This document shows, piece after piece, positions 43,621 to 54,722 of a stretch of 64,000 bases of DNA (position 1 is its first letter; each line of letters begins with the position of its first letter). This DNA is from Lathyrus oleraceus (lineage: Eukaryota > Streptophyta > Magnoliopsida > Fabales > Fabaceae), in contig NC_066584.1 in the NCBI RefSeq assembly GCF_024323335.1, forward strand, positions 270,421,618 to 270,485,617, given 5' to 3'. The notes under the pieces were generated by a model. That model saw only the letters and a program-made list of their open reading frames with translations. It was not told the DNA's origin and searched no databases. The position numbers were made by a program, and so were the translations under genes.

Positions 43621-44351
43621 CGATTACTCTGATAGTCGAGTAAGACAACTCGTATCCTAATAGTCGAGGAGAGGAATCGAAGGCTCTAGACCATCTCCCT
43701 TTTCATCCTTTATTACGAAAGGAGTTGATAATAGTTAAGGTATTTTGTATGGCTGATGATTACTCGGGTAGTCGAGTAAGATAACTCGTACCCTAATAAT
43801 CGAGAAAGGAGAATAGAAGACTCTAGACCACTTTCTGTTTCATTTGAGTAATTATGAAAATAGGTTTATGCATGGTTGATGTATTTTAGAATAAACGACA
43901 AGTGCTCGAATGGCTGAGTAAGACGACTCATATCCAAGCATTTGAGGAGAGGAAGCGAAGACTCAAGACCATCTCCTTTTCGTATAGTTTTGATTGATTT
44001 ATTAATTTGCGGAAAAATGACAATTGTTTGACTGACCGAGTAAGAGAACTCGTATTCAAACAATTGAGGAGAAAATTTGAAAACTCAAAGTCATCTCCCT
44101 TTTCATTTCTTATTATGAAAATAATTTGATTTAATCTGGGTTTAGAAGTTTGTAAAGAAATGACGAGTGTTTAACTGACCGAGTAAGAAAACTCGTATTC
44201 AAACAATCGAGGGGAGGAGTTAAAGGCTTAAAACCATACCCCATTTCATTTTTATTTATTGTAAGAACGTTTTGTTTTAATTATGCTTAAGTGGATTAGA
44301 AATGACGATTATTCGACTAACCGAGTAAGAGAACTCGTATTCAAATAATCG
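43621..44351 (-). repeat. Six diverged tandem repeats, each with a nested dyad
   Basis: Dyad cores at 43621-43665, 43757-43802, 43899-43944, 44021-44066, 44164-44209 and 44306-44351; periods are 136, 142, 122, 143 and 142. On the plus strand each has an inner stem CGAGT-AAGANN-ACTCG (copy 3: TGAGT/ACTCA) and an outer stem, for example CAATTGTTTGA/TCAAACAATTG in copy 4 and CGATTATT/AATAATCG in copy 6. Several arm changes are compensated on the other side. The units sit in the transcribed part of the Ogre-2 LTR. Confidence 0.8.
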
Positions 44352-45369
44352 AGGAGAGGAGTTAAAAGCTCAAAACCATCCCCTTTTTCGTTTCCAAATG
44401 AAATGGTATTTAATTGTGATTAGGTATTTTAACTTAATTTTAATAAAGAATACTCGATGTTGGATCGGGGTTTTAAATTTATGTTTACGAATGAACTGGA
44501 TTTTATTTAGTGAATCATTCATCTAATCGATTAATTAATAATTGACTAGGTTTCATTGTAAGAAAGCCCAAGAGGAAGCTATGTGAGGTTGATGGCGATG
44601 CTAAAAGCGATCGACTTACAAAGGTGTGAGAATGGGTTTGTTATTAAATCGAGAATTGTGCGCTTTATTTGTGTTTTGAATAGCTTTGGATTGACGGTGT
44701 GGAAATAGTTTGTCATGATTGTAACATACCACACACATAAAATTGAACACTTATGCCAACGACTAAATAAGTATCAACACAAACAAATCTCATAAATCCC
44801 AAAAAAAATGAATAATTATATAATTAAAATAACTAATGATGATGATAATAATAATAGATAATCAAATGATTTTAATTAATTTTAGAAATGATAATAGAAA
44901 CTTGATTAATTGATAAAACTCTACTTAAATCAAGTAAGCAAATAAATATGGGCTAAACAAAATGATAATATTAAAACAGTTGGGCCTTGGGATAGAAGCT
45001 AAGCTCAAAAGGAATCTGTCAAACCTGGACCAAAGGGGGGGTTCCAATAGAAAGACGAATGCCGACCCTAACTGAAATGGCCCAAACCAAACTATGCAAA
45101 GCCCTAAAAAGTCCCGGTCAACCGCGTTGACTCACGGGTACGCTTCAGACCGTCAGATCTGGAGGTCTGACTCGGTCCCTAGATCACATGATGTATATAA
45201 AGGGGCGCCCGGTAACATGGTACACCTTAGCACGTAGAACTGATCCGTTAGCTACCCACCTACTAGTGACAAGTGTCCAAGGTCAAGGACACTTGTCACC
45301 ACCATCTCTGGACTTTCAGCAGCGGCTAAAACAACTTATACTTGGGACATGCAAGTACTTGTCCCAACA

Positions 45370-45374
<5 letters not shown>

Positions 45375-45410
<36 letters not shown>
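45375..45410. repeat. (CT)18 microsatellite
   Basis: Uninterrupted CT dinucleotides, 36 bases, inside the proposed Ogre-2 LTR. Confidence 0.95.
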
Positions 45411-45414
<4 letters not shown>

Positions 45415-45814
45415 TTAGAGCAACAAATGCTCTGCAACTATCAAACAATCCCGCGGCCACAACCTACCGGAGAAGACGATGGTTGCCGGCCAACGACGGC
45501 GGCGCCACCTTCATCTCCAGCGAATCCATACGCAAACCACCGAAACTAAACATTATCCTTCCTATTTCAACCTCGCGGTTACGGATCCGGTCATAAAAAC
45601 AACAAAAAGCCAACCAAGATCCTAGATCGGAAATCCTAATCACACAAAAAAACCTAAACAGAATTTTCTCAAACAAAACTACATAGAACTTCTCCTCAAG
45701 CCAAACGGACAAAAACAAAGTTAAATACGAACATTCAAAGGCAAAAAACCCTAAATCTGCAAATGAAGCCATGACGGCGGAGATTTCAAACAATTGTCAA
45801 GGGGGTTTTAGTCA

Positions 45815-46206
45815 GCTCGTCGAGGTGAACAAGATGATCCAAGGAGTTTAAACAGGAAAGGAAAAAAAGGTTATACTTGGTCGGAGTCCAATCGCCGGCG
45901 ATGCCTTCTTCGTTATGTCTGAGATAAGCCTCTTTCTAATCTTAATCTCTCTTCGTCTTCCTCTGTTCTTTTCTATTTTTGAATGCTATTGATGGTTGTG
46001 CTAGTTCTAAGCTCGTCTAGGTGAACAAGATGATGCAAGGAGTTTAAACAGGAAAGGAAAAAAAGGTTATACTTGGTCGGAGTCCAATCGCCGGCGACGC
46101 CTTCTTCTTTATGTCTGAGATAAGCCTCTTTCTAATCTTAATCTCTCTCCGTCTTCCTCTGTTCTTTTCTATTTTTGAATGCTATTGATGGCTGTGCTAG
46201 TTCTAA
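45815..46206. repeat. 196-bp tandem duplication
   Basis: Copy 1 is 45815-46010 and copy 2 is 46011-46206, beginning GCTCGTC(G/T)AGGTGAACAAG. Only a handful of substitutions separate them, so the duplication is recent compared with the decay of the element. It lies about 130 bases downstream of the minus-strand TATA box, i.e. near the start of the predicted transcript. Confidence 0.9.
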
Positions 46207-46339
46207 GCTTGTCTATCTTAGAGTTTCATTGTGAAACTCTAATTTAGACTTGAAAACCTGTGAGCTTTAATGGAAAGGTTATTGGGATTTTTGGCAGAAT
46301 AACGGTGTGTATCGCCCCATTCTAACGGAATCGATGTTT

Positions 46340-46347
46340 TATTTATA
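46340..46347 (-). promoter_or_regulatory. TATA box of the Ogre-2 LTR
   Basis: The minus strand reads CCCTATAAATAAAAC. The strength of the motif and its orientation towards the PBS suggest the LTR promoter, with transcription starting near 46310. No experimental support. Confidence 0.55.
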
Positions 46348-46631
46348 GGGCGAGAGTTAGGGGTAGGTGTGTAAATTTATCCTCAATGATGAGCTGGTGA
46401 CTAAATTTGTTAGAATAATCTTAGCACATCCCAGATTTCGTGGGATCCAAAGTCCCAACCTCTCACGGAAAATTCTTTCATATCTTTCCGTTGGGTGATT
46501 TCGTTTTGGTGGATTTATTTTAGATTTTTTTTGTGGTCCCCTTGTCCTTGATCGTAATCTATATGTTAATCCTCTTAAAACTTTAATTAAATTTTTTTAA
46601 GTTTTGATGCTAATGCCTTGTTTTCCTACAG

Positions 46632-47129
46632 GTTGTTTTGATCCAAGAGAATATTTGGCAATGGTTCTTCAAAAGCTCCGTCTTCAACAGTTGGATTTGC
46701 AGCATAATACCTTGATCTCAACTCAGGATATTCATACATTAGGATGTAATGCTTGTATTTTCGGATAACATGTATAAGACTTTTGGACTATCCTATAACA
46801 TCTGTAAGATCCTAGATTCGAACTTGTTTGTGTAACAATTTTTTAAACACTCAAGTCTAGAGTAACATCTTATTGAAAACTGTTTGGATCACAATAAATA
46901 AAAGAATGATCATTCCAAATTCAGTTGACCTTAGTATACCATTATCAGCCAAATAAAAAGTATAACTAAAGGAATAAAATGAAACACACATCATAGCGTC
47001 CAAAGCTTATCTCCAACATGAAGCCAACAAAGGATCGTGGCACATAAGTCTAAGTACTGTAAAATATGAGGGCTTCAAAATATTATCCATCATAACGGTT
47101 CCCTCTTATAATTAACCTTGGATTAAACT
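46632..47129. other. Unassigned 498 bp between two Ogre insertions, with exon-like stretch
   Basis: At 46608-46631 the plus strand shows TGCTAAT, a T-rich tract and CTACAG, i.e. a good plant branch point and acceptor. An open 44-codon stretch follows (CFDPREYLAMVLQKLRLQQL...) and ends in TAA at 46766-46768. I do not recognise the peptide. The rest to 47129 is AT-rich without signals. It may be host sequence or the outer part of the Ogre-2 LTR. Confidence 0.3.
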
Positions 47130-48658
47130 TGTAAGACCCTAATTTTGACCCTAACATCCCTCATGGCATCATATCATTTGCTCAATGCATTGCCTCAAGG
47201 ATCATATAATGTTTGGCTCCTTAACCCTAGGGGTGGGACTTGTGTGAGTTGGTTTGAGACCACCAAGCATGCTTGTATTGTATATTATTGCTTTTCTTAT
47301 TTTGATTACTAACCAAAAGCACAAAAATATGTCACTAACTCTTTTTGTTTTGAAGCTCAAGTGATCATGTGCTCCCATGCTCCTAGGAGGCTCCTAAGCT
47401 CAATGAAGTGGCTAGATGAAGATGAAAACAAGCATGACAATGGTCCACAAAGTTCCTAATCATCATATATGTCTCCCAAGTATCTCAATTTTCCAATTTG
47501 ATCAAGATAACACAAAGGGCTTGAGGATTGTTTCCCAAGGAAACCCTAATTCAAATGTGCATTGATTGTGCCTTGCTCATGAAGCAACCTCAACCTATGA
47601 TCAAATTTAATCAAGGGAAGTTCTTTCATTCATTATTTTATGCATATATGAGCTTATGAGAGGTTCCTCAATCATTCATTCATTAATATTTGAAGTTTGG
47701 CCTTGAGAAGTTGACCAGTCAAGTCATCTGACTAAACTGAGGATCACTTAGATACAACTTGTGATGTGTATGTCAAATGAAGATGACCCCAAGAGAACAA
47801 ATGTTCTTAAGTACCATATGAACAACTTTTATATTCATCAAAAATCCATTTGAAACTTGGAAGGTCATCATTCATTTCAAAACATTATAGGTCATTTTGA
47901 CTAAGACCCTAATTTTGGGTCAACTTCCCAAGGACCTAACTTCCTTAATGTTTATGATTTTGAGGTGAGACCAAATGAATTAGAAATCTTAAGTTGTCTA
48001 CTTCAAATTTTATGTTGGACAAAATTTCATAATCCTAAAATAAATACATGTGATAATACAAAACATTATAGGTCACTTTGGACCTAAGTCATTGAATTTG
48101 AAAAATGTCCAACTTCAAGTGCCCATAACTTTCTCATGAAAAATCCAAATGATGCAAAATTTAAGCATAAATTGAATATCTTAAAAATATATACAACTTT
48201 GATGTTGGAGGTTTTTCCATTTGAAGCTTGAATAATTGAAAGAGAAGGGCTTGAATATGCTTGCTTTTGGCAAAAAAATTCAAAGGGAACCTAAACATGT
48301 TTTGTATCCAAAACTTCACAGCCAGTTTTCATAAATTTCCAATTGCCAAATGAATTTTTTCCCAACATGACTTTTGTTCCTTATTTCAAGGGCTTTCCAA
48401 TCATTACTCACATTAATTTTTTGGGATTTCCATGAGTGAGTTTCGAAGAGCTTCATGTTTATGTTCATTTTTGCAGTTCACATTGAAACTTCATGTGCAA
48501 GCAAATGCCAAGCCTTGTGCGCGTCCAGTTCACTTATACTTGATATCAGCATGGATTTCCATTCATTTTTGGGCCTCACATGCGCCTGTACAGGCCCATG
48601 CAAGAGGAATTCAAATTCCATGCACATGAGCCAAGCATGGCATTGCATCACATACAAC

Positions 48659-48666
48659 TATAAATA
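48659..48666 (+). promoter_or_regulatory. TATA box of the Ogre-3 LTR
   Basis: TATAAATAGAGG is a near-consensus plant TATA box about 1.5 kb into the LTR, in the sense orientation of the element. Transcription would start near 48690. Position and sequence only. Confidence 0.6.
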
Positions 48667-51606
48667 GAGGTGCCTTGAGCTTCACTCTTCAACCACAAGG
48701 AGATCTGAAGTGCTGCTGAATTGAAAACCAAACCCTCACCAAAGGAATTTTCAGTTTTCATTTTCAATTTCAAGCTTGAATTTCAACATCATTAGTTGAT
48801 CTTCACAACTCAATTCCTTAACCTTGCATCACCATCACATCTCCATATCAAAATTGGATCAAGAGCTTGGACAATTCGTGCTGTTTGAAGCTCCATTTCA
48901 GAGGTATATCACCAAACTTTCTTGATCTAGATCTTGCTATACAATGTGAATCTCTTTGGTTTGTGCTGTTTTCTGAAGTCCTCATGCTTGAGGCAGGCCA
49001 GTGGTGGTCTCAATTTTGCAAATCGTGCCATTTCAGTTCATGCACCATGATCTTCAAGCTCATGTTTCTCTCTAAATAGGAACTTTGAGGAGGATCCATG
49101 GTTACAGGGGTGATGTACATCACCTTAGCTTCATTTTGATACCTTCCTTTTTCATTTTCATTAAACTTCATTTCCCTGTCGTGGTGGCCGGATCTGGTTA
49201 GATCGCTGGAGAAGATGGTGGTTTCCACCACCATCCCCACGTGGGAGCTTCAGGACCTTTGGATCTTGATAAAACGTTCTAATCGTGGCCATTGCATATG
49301 CTGACTTATTTTAAATCCATATGTAACGCGCTTGACTTTGGTCCTTCGTGTATCCGCGCCTCTGAGCCACATGAATATTGCCACGTCAATTAATGAGATG
49401 ATCAGATGGCGCTGGATTTTCCTAATTTTCTCATTTTTGTTTTAATTTCATTTAATTCCTTTTATTTTCAAAAATTCATAAATATTTTATATGAAGTCAC
49501 AAAAATATGAGACCAATGCCAAAAAATTTCTTGAAAAATCTAGCTTCATATTTTAATTTTTAATTATTTTTGTGACTTCATTTAATATTTTTTACGAATT
49601 ATTTGGTTTTTAATAGTTTTAATTCATTTTTAAATACTTTCTGATATTTGAAAAATCCAAAAATATTTTCCTAACACCTATGGATCATGATAAGTCAATC
49701 AAAAATAGTCTCATCAGTTTCTTAATTGATTTGAGATTTATTTGAGATTTTAATTCATATTGTGTTATTTTTCATTATTTTTCATTGTTTTTAAATAGTT
49801 TCTGATTTCAAAAATTGTTGAAAAAATTTGTCAAAGTTTGTTTGACCATGTTAGACATATGAGAATTTAATTGGACTTGTTGAAGTTGATTTGAATTAAA
49901 TTTGAGGTTTGACCATATTTTGTCCATTTTATTTTGCATTTAATTGTAATTCCAAAAATACCAAAAAAATATGTTTGACTTGTTGACTTGTGACCTTCAT
50001 TTCTCTTCTGTTTAGCATTGGTTGATGATGATTTGATTCACTTTTGACCAATTGTTGTTTGATGCTTGAATTCTCTTTTCATCCATTTCATCTTCATCCC
50101 ATTTCTTTTTATTTTGGCCAATGAGTTAATGTCTTATGGTTGGTCTTGACAAATGAGGGGTTTAACCTTCTTTGATCCAAATCAAACTCAACTTGATCCA
50201 AGATCAAGTGAGTTGCTTTGTGTCCAAGATAGGTTGCTTCTTGGTCAAGCAAAAAACCTAAAGTCCATACAAGGCCTTTCTCTTTTCTTTTGGCATGGCA
50301 AGTTTTAGGAGCTTGGCTTACTAGTCATGATCTCTAACTTGTGTTTATTTGCCTATAGTTTTATTTACCAGCCTCAGATAGGTGTGACTACTACATTAGT
50401 CCACTTACGATTGCTTAACATAGCGCTAAATTGTCTTATGACAAGCTAACATAACTTCACTAATCACTAACTTTAATTTGAGCATTTAACTTCTTGCAAT
50501 TTACTTTAATGCCATTTATTTCTTGCTCATTTATTCATATTGCTTTTTACTTTGCTCACTTGAGAACATATTTTATGTTTATGTCATTTTCCTTTTGCTC
50601 ATTTGAGCTCATTATTGTATATAAATATATTGTTGTCTTGTGTTTGTTTTGTGTTTGTTTGTGTGAACCAAATGCAAAAAGGAGAAATGACTTAGAATTA
50701 GGACCTACATATGTTTAAAGGAGTTTAAGAGCAACTAGGCCTCATGCCTTTAGAATGCTAATCTTGTTGAAGAGCAACTAGGCCTCATGCCTTTAGAATG
50801 CTAAATTTCAAAGTTGACTTCAAAGGACTTCCTTCCAAAACTTATTCTTTGTCCATTCCTCTTATTGTGTTGTGAACTTTTTGATGTTTGCTCTTGTGTG
50901 ATAGGGATTCCATCTTGAGATAGAAAAGAGGACCATTGTCATGAGTAACCAAGTTAAGAGAGACAAGCCAAATGGAGATCCTATGAGCTTGAATCTAATT
51001 TATGTGATTGCTTGTTTGCTTGCTAAGTCCAAAGGAAAGGAGCATCTTGAATCATCTTTATGATTTCAAGAAAAGCAACTCCAAGGGTTTTTATCTTCTC
51101 TCTTATCTTTGTATGCTTTAGGACTAGCCCTTCTCTTTTTCTCCTCATTCTAACCCAAGCAAAAAATCTTTTCTTGTAAACTTTGACTTTGTTTAAAACT
51201 AGAAACCTAGGCCTTATGCCTTTGACTTTTCAAAAATATTTTCATTAATACTCATTATGAATAGACCTTAACCTTACTTTGACTTCATTTTGTAAATAAA
51301 TCTAACTTGTAAATATAACTCACTTCAAGTTGATTTTGTGGTTCCAATGGCCACCCTTGTTAGAACCTTTTCATAAACATTAGTCATAGGTTTGAGTTAT
51401 CATAGTGGTTGATGTAAATGTCACTTCATCCTTAGTGATTGGATTATAAGACTTCCATACTTATTATAGGGTTAACCCCTCACTAGTATGTTAAATCTCT
51501 CCTCACATGGTGGATCGTTGGTTTAGGTTGAGTTTTCTCCCTTTGATAACAAAAGACCTTAAGGCTTTTGATCAAATAAATTCACCAATCTTTGTGATTT
51601 TTACCC

Positions 51607-51666
51607 CGAACTACGAGGTTTTGATCCTACCTTTGTGATGGTACGTAGGCAATGGGTTCATCCATT
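51607..51666 (+). other. Two-hairpin module, Ogre-3 copy
   Basis: The context GAACTACGAG...TGAT and TACGTAGGC is conserved with Ogre-1. Hairpin 1 is short (TACC/GGTA, 51628-51643); hairpin 2 is AATGG/CCATT with loop GTTCAT (51651-51666). Confidence 0.6.
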
Positions 51667-52015
51667 CAAACAACAAAATTTGTAAATATAATCTATTCTC
51701 TTCTCATCCCCCCAATATTTTGCACATATTTTCACAAATACCAACCTACAACACATATTTGCAAAAAGAGGTTCCCTTAGAGTATACTAAGGATGTTTTG
51801 GGTGTGTAAAACCTTCCCATTTCATAACCAACCCCCTTACCCAGATCTCTGACATTTTTATTAGTTTTTGATTTGATAAAACTTCTTACTTGGCTTTTGT
51901 TCGCTTTTTAGCCTTTCCTTTGGATAAATAAAGGTGCGGTGGCGACTCGAATTGTATGTTTACTTTTTGTTTAGTCAATAAACCTAAAGCTAACGAAAAC
52001 CCCGCTACAGAAAAG

Positions 52016-52032
52016 TGGCGACTCTGTTGGGG
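52016..52032 (+). other. Ogre-3 primer binding site, tRNA-Arg type
   Basis: TGGCGACTCTGTTGGGG differs from the Ogre-1 and Ogre-2 site at one base (C to T). Confidence 0.85.
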
Positions 52033-52923
52033 AAAAACTTCCTAGTGGGTTTAGCCTACTTTTTGCTTATGTGTTGTATGTTTATATTTATTGGTGACAT
52101 ATTTTTTTTGTGCATATTTTGGATGACTGTATTGTTTGTAATGTATGACTTTTCTTGATATATATTGCTTGTATGCTTGGTGGTCTCTGGTGAGATGAGT
52201 TATATACCCGAACTTGAGTGCACTTATGATAGGAGAATGGCATAGTCTTGTTGACTTGTGTGGAGTTATTCCTTAGCAAGTTGACTTGCAAGTCCATTCA
52301 CTTGGTGAAGGTCTTGTTGGGATCAATAATGTCACACGAGTAGTCGTGGTTAGGCATTACTCTTTCCAATATAAACCTTAGAAGCCAAGGACCTTAGATA
52401 CCTAGCCCATCTTGGCCTATTTTAGGACATAGTGCGAAGGTCGTTCAAGTGTAAGATTTGATACGATTGTTACGCGATACTACACTCATAAGAGTCTCTC
52501 TTGAGAATATTTTTGGAATACGAGTAGTCGTTTTATTCGATAATATCCGAAAGATGAGATGATGACTATGGGGGACCTCTTTTAGAACATGATTGTCAGG
52601 TTTAACCATAGTACACTCCCATTGGGTGGTTCTTAACCGAGACTCCATGCTCGTGACTTACAATAAACCCTTGATTCGCGGTTGATCCGTTATCGTATAT
52701 CCTCAATATCAATGGAACTTGGGTGTTGATAAGGTGTAAACCATAATCCACCAAAATGGATGATTGATATTGACGATGACTTGAACCATCCTGTGACCTT
52801 TGTGTGGTGTGACTTGCTTGATCCTTGAGTGTGATTGTTGCATCCATGCATTCATTTGCATTCATATCATCAATAAAGAAGATTTTCAAGGAACTTAAGA
52901 GGTCTATTTGCAAATTTTCAGAC
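52033..52923 (+). other. Ogre-3 untranslated leader
   Basis: About 890 bases up to the ORF1 ATG. The minus-strand 123-codon frame at 52602-52973 is antisense to the leader and ORF1 start and has no recognisable motif. No repeat seen. Confidence 0.5.
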
Positions 52924-54393
52924 ATGCATAAGCAAAGAAGGAATACGAAGAAGTACAGTTTCAGACAACCCAACTTGAAAGAGTTAAGGAGTTTGACATC
53001 TTATGTATTAGAGCCTTTGGAGTTCAAAGCTTGCCATGGGAAGCTTCTGTCTATTCTTTCTACCAAAGTGGATGAAGGTCTGATGAGTGTGTTGGTGTAG
53101 TTCTATAATCCTCTGCATCGATGCTTCACTTTTCCGGATTTTCAGCTTTTGCCTACACTTGAGGAGTATGCCTATCATGTGGCTATACCTATCATGTGGC
53201 TATATCTATCTTGGATCAGTTGTCGTTCAGTGGTTTAGAGAGGGTTCCGTCTTCTCAAGAGATTGATGATATGCTTCACATAGATGTATATGATATTGTT
53301 GCTCGTATGACTACCAAAGGTGGAATTCAAGGTCTCCCATTTGATTTTCTCATTGCCCAAGCTACCTTGTTTGGGAAGGCCATGAGTGAGGATGCCTTTG
53401 AAGTTGTATTTGTACTACTCATCTATGGGCTAGTGTTATTTCCCAACATCGACAATTTTGTGGATGTGAATGCTATTAGGATTTTCTCTACTCTTAATCT
53501 CGTTCCGACTCTGTTGGGTGACACTTATTTCTCTTTGCATATGATGAATGCAAAGGGTGGTGGTTCCATTGTGTGTTGTCTGCCTCTGTTGTACAAGTGG
53601 TTTATTTCACACTTGCCTCATACGCCTGCCTTCAAGGAGAACAAGGGATGTCTATGGTGGTCCACGAGACTTGTGTCTCTCACTAATGATGATATCTCTT
53701 GGTATAACCGTGTGTATGATGGTGTTCAAATTATTGACTCTTGTGGTGAATTCTCCAATGTGCCTCTTCTTGGTACATGTGGTGGAATTAATTACAACCC
53801 TGCTTTGGCTCGCCGTCAGCTTGGGTTCCCCTTAAAGGATAAGCCCGACAACATTTTGTTGGAAGGTGTATTCTTTCAAGAGGGTAAAGATCCCCAAAAC
53901 TTGAAGGATAGGATGGTCCGCGCCTGGCACAAAGTTCATAGGAAGGGAAGGAATGAGCTTGGTCCGAAGAATTGTATTGCTTTGGAACCCTACACCGCTT
54001 GGGGTGAGGAAGAGAGCTCTTGAGTACCGCATGTCATATGACTATCCGAGACCTACCCCTATGGTTATGGTTGGGCCTTCAACCCTCCCTGACCAAGGAG
54101 TAGAGGAGTTGAGAGATGAAGACCGGTCGCGTGCATGGGTTCGTGAGCGAGAGGAATTACTTCAGCTGCTCAAAGATAAGGATGCATTGATAGAATTTCT
54201 GGAGCATCAGGTTATTGATGAGCCTGATGACGTGGTTATTTCTCTTCTTCCTCACTCATCCAGATTTTGGAAGAGGAAGTATGATTAGCTCGCCAAGGAG
54301 AAGGCCGATATGGAAGCAGCTTATGAGAGAGAGGTGAAGAGGCTTCGTGCAACTTATCTTCCGATCTCAAGAGCTTTGGACGATTGTTTCTAG
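52924..54393 (+). pseudogene. Ogre-3 ORF1, DUF7745-like, broken
   Basis: It starts MHKQRRNTKKYSFRQPNLKEL, then shows the ORF1 signatures RCFTFPDFQLLPTLEEY, GLVLFPNIDNFVDVNAIRIF, NLVPTLLGDTYF, CCLPLLYKWF, CGEFSNVPLLGTCGGINYNP and RRQLGFPL, and ends in a short coiled coil. Lesions: TAG at 53098-53100 (Gln expected); a 17-bp tandem duplication (53171-53204) that shifts the frame; one inserted G near 54003 that shifts it again; TAG at 54286-54288 (Gln expected). Its coiled coil is much shorter than in Ogre-2. Function unknown. Confidence 0.85.
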
Positions 54394-54722
54394 GGCTCCA
54401 TAGGATGTTTATTCTCCTTTTCTCTTGTATTGTATTTGGTTACCAAAACTATACTACTTCATTGGTGTAAAAAGTTTCCAAGTATTATTGCTATGAGTAT
54501 TCCATATATATCTTAAAAGATTAATATTTTCAGATATTTGCAAATAGATCTCTATAAAGTTCCTCAAATAAAAACAATCATATGTACAAACATTGCATGC
54601 ATCATATGCATAAGCAGGTTTTGTTCTGAGCTCTTGATCAATGGTCTAACTCTTTGCTCTTCATTTATTTTGAAGACAAGCTGACGCACCGGTATAATAC
54701 CAGAGCTAATCATCCGAGGATA
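54394..54722 (+). other. Ogre-3 spacer between ORF1 and gag
   Basis: AT-rich spacer. The gag frame is open upstream of its first ATG (54723), reading THRYNTRANHPRI from about 54680, so translation might begin in this segment in intact relatives. Confidence 0.5.

Larger units (their letters stand above)
42926..46630 (-). repeat. Ogre-2 5' LTR, outer boundary uncertain
   Basis: On the minus strand the LTR ends GAGATGCGACA before the PBS. Its last 300 bases parallel the Ogre-1 LTR end (GGGGTGCTAATACCTTCCC, CCCGAACCC, GGGATAAATAA). The outer end is not fixed because the partner LTR is off the window. 46630 is proposed because the minus strand reads TGTAGG there and it lies upstream of a clear TATA box. 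It contains the six-copy dyad array (43621-44351), a (CT)18 run (45375-45410) and a 196-bp tandem duplication (45815-46206). Confidence 0.65.
47130..52009 (+). repeat. Ogre-3 5' LTR (4880 bp)
   Basis: It starts TGTAAGACCC and ends CCCGCTACA, seven bases before the primer site. It contains a TATA box (48659), a 43-bp tandem repeat of AGAGCAACTAGGCCTCATGC (50728 and 50771), and one copy of the two-hairpin module (51607-51666). The start resembles that of Ogre-4, not Ogre-1. The small ORFs are not supported. Confidence 0.85.

Noticed and set aside
43621..44351. CRISPR or satellite array
   Set aside because: Only six diverged units with uneven periods, inside an LTR of a eukaryotic element.
45190..45200. 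Plus-strand TATATAAAGG as promoter of a host gene
   Set aside because: No downstream coding sequence or intron pattern supports it; the region reads as LTR on the minus strand.
45464..45793. 109-codon minus-strand frame with hydrophobic segments
   Set aside because: It lies in the transcribed part of the Ogre-2 LTR, matches nothing I recognise and has no conserved counterpart in the other Ogre LTRs.
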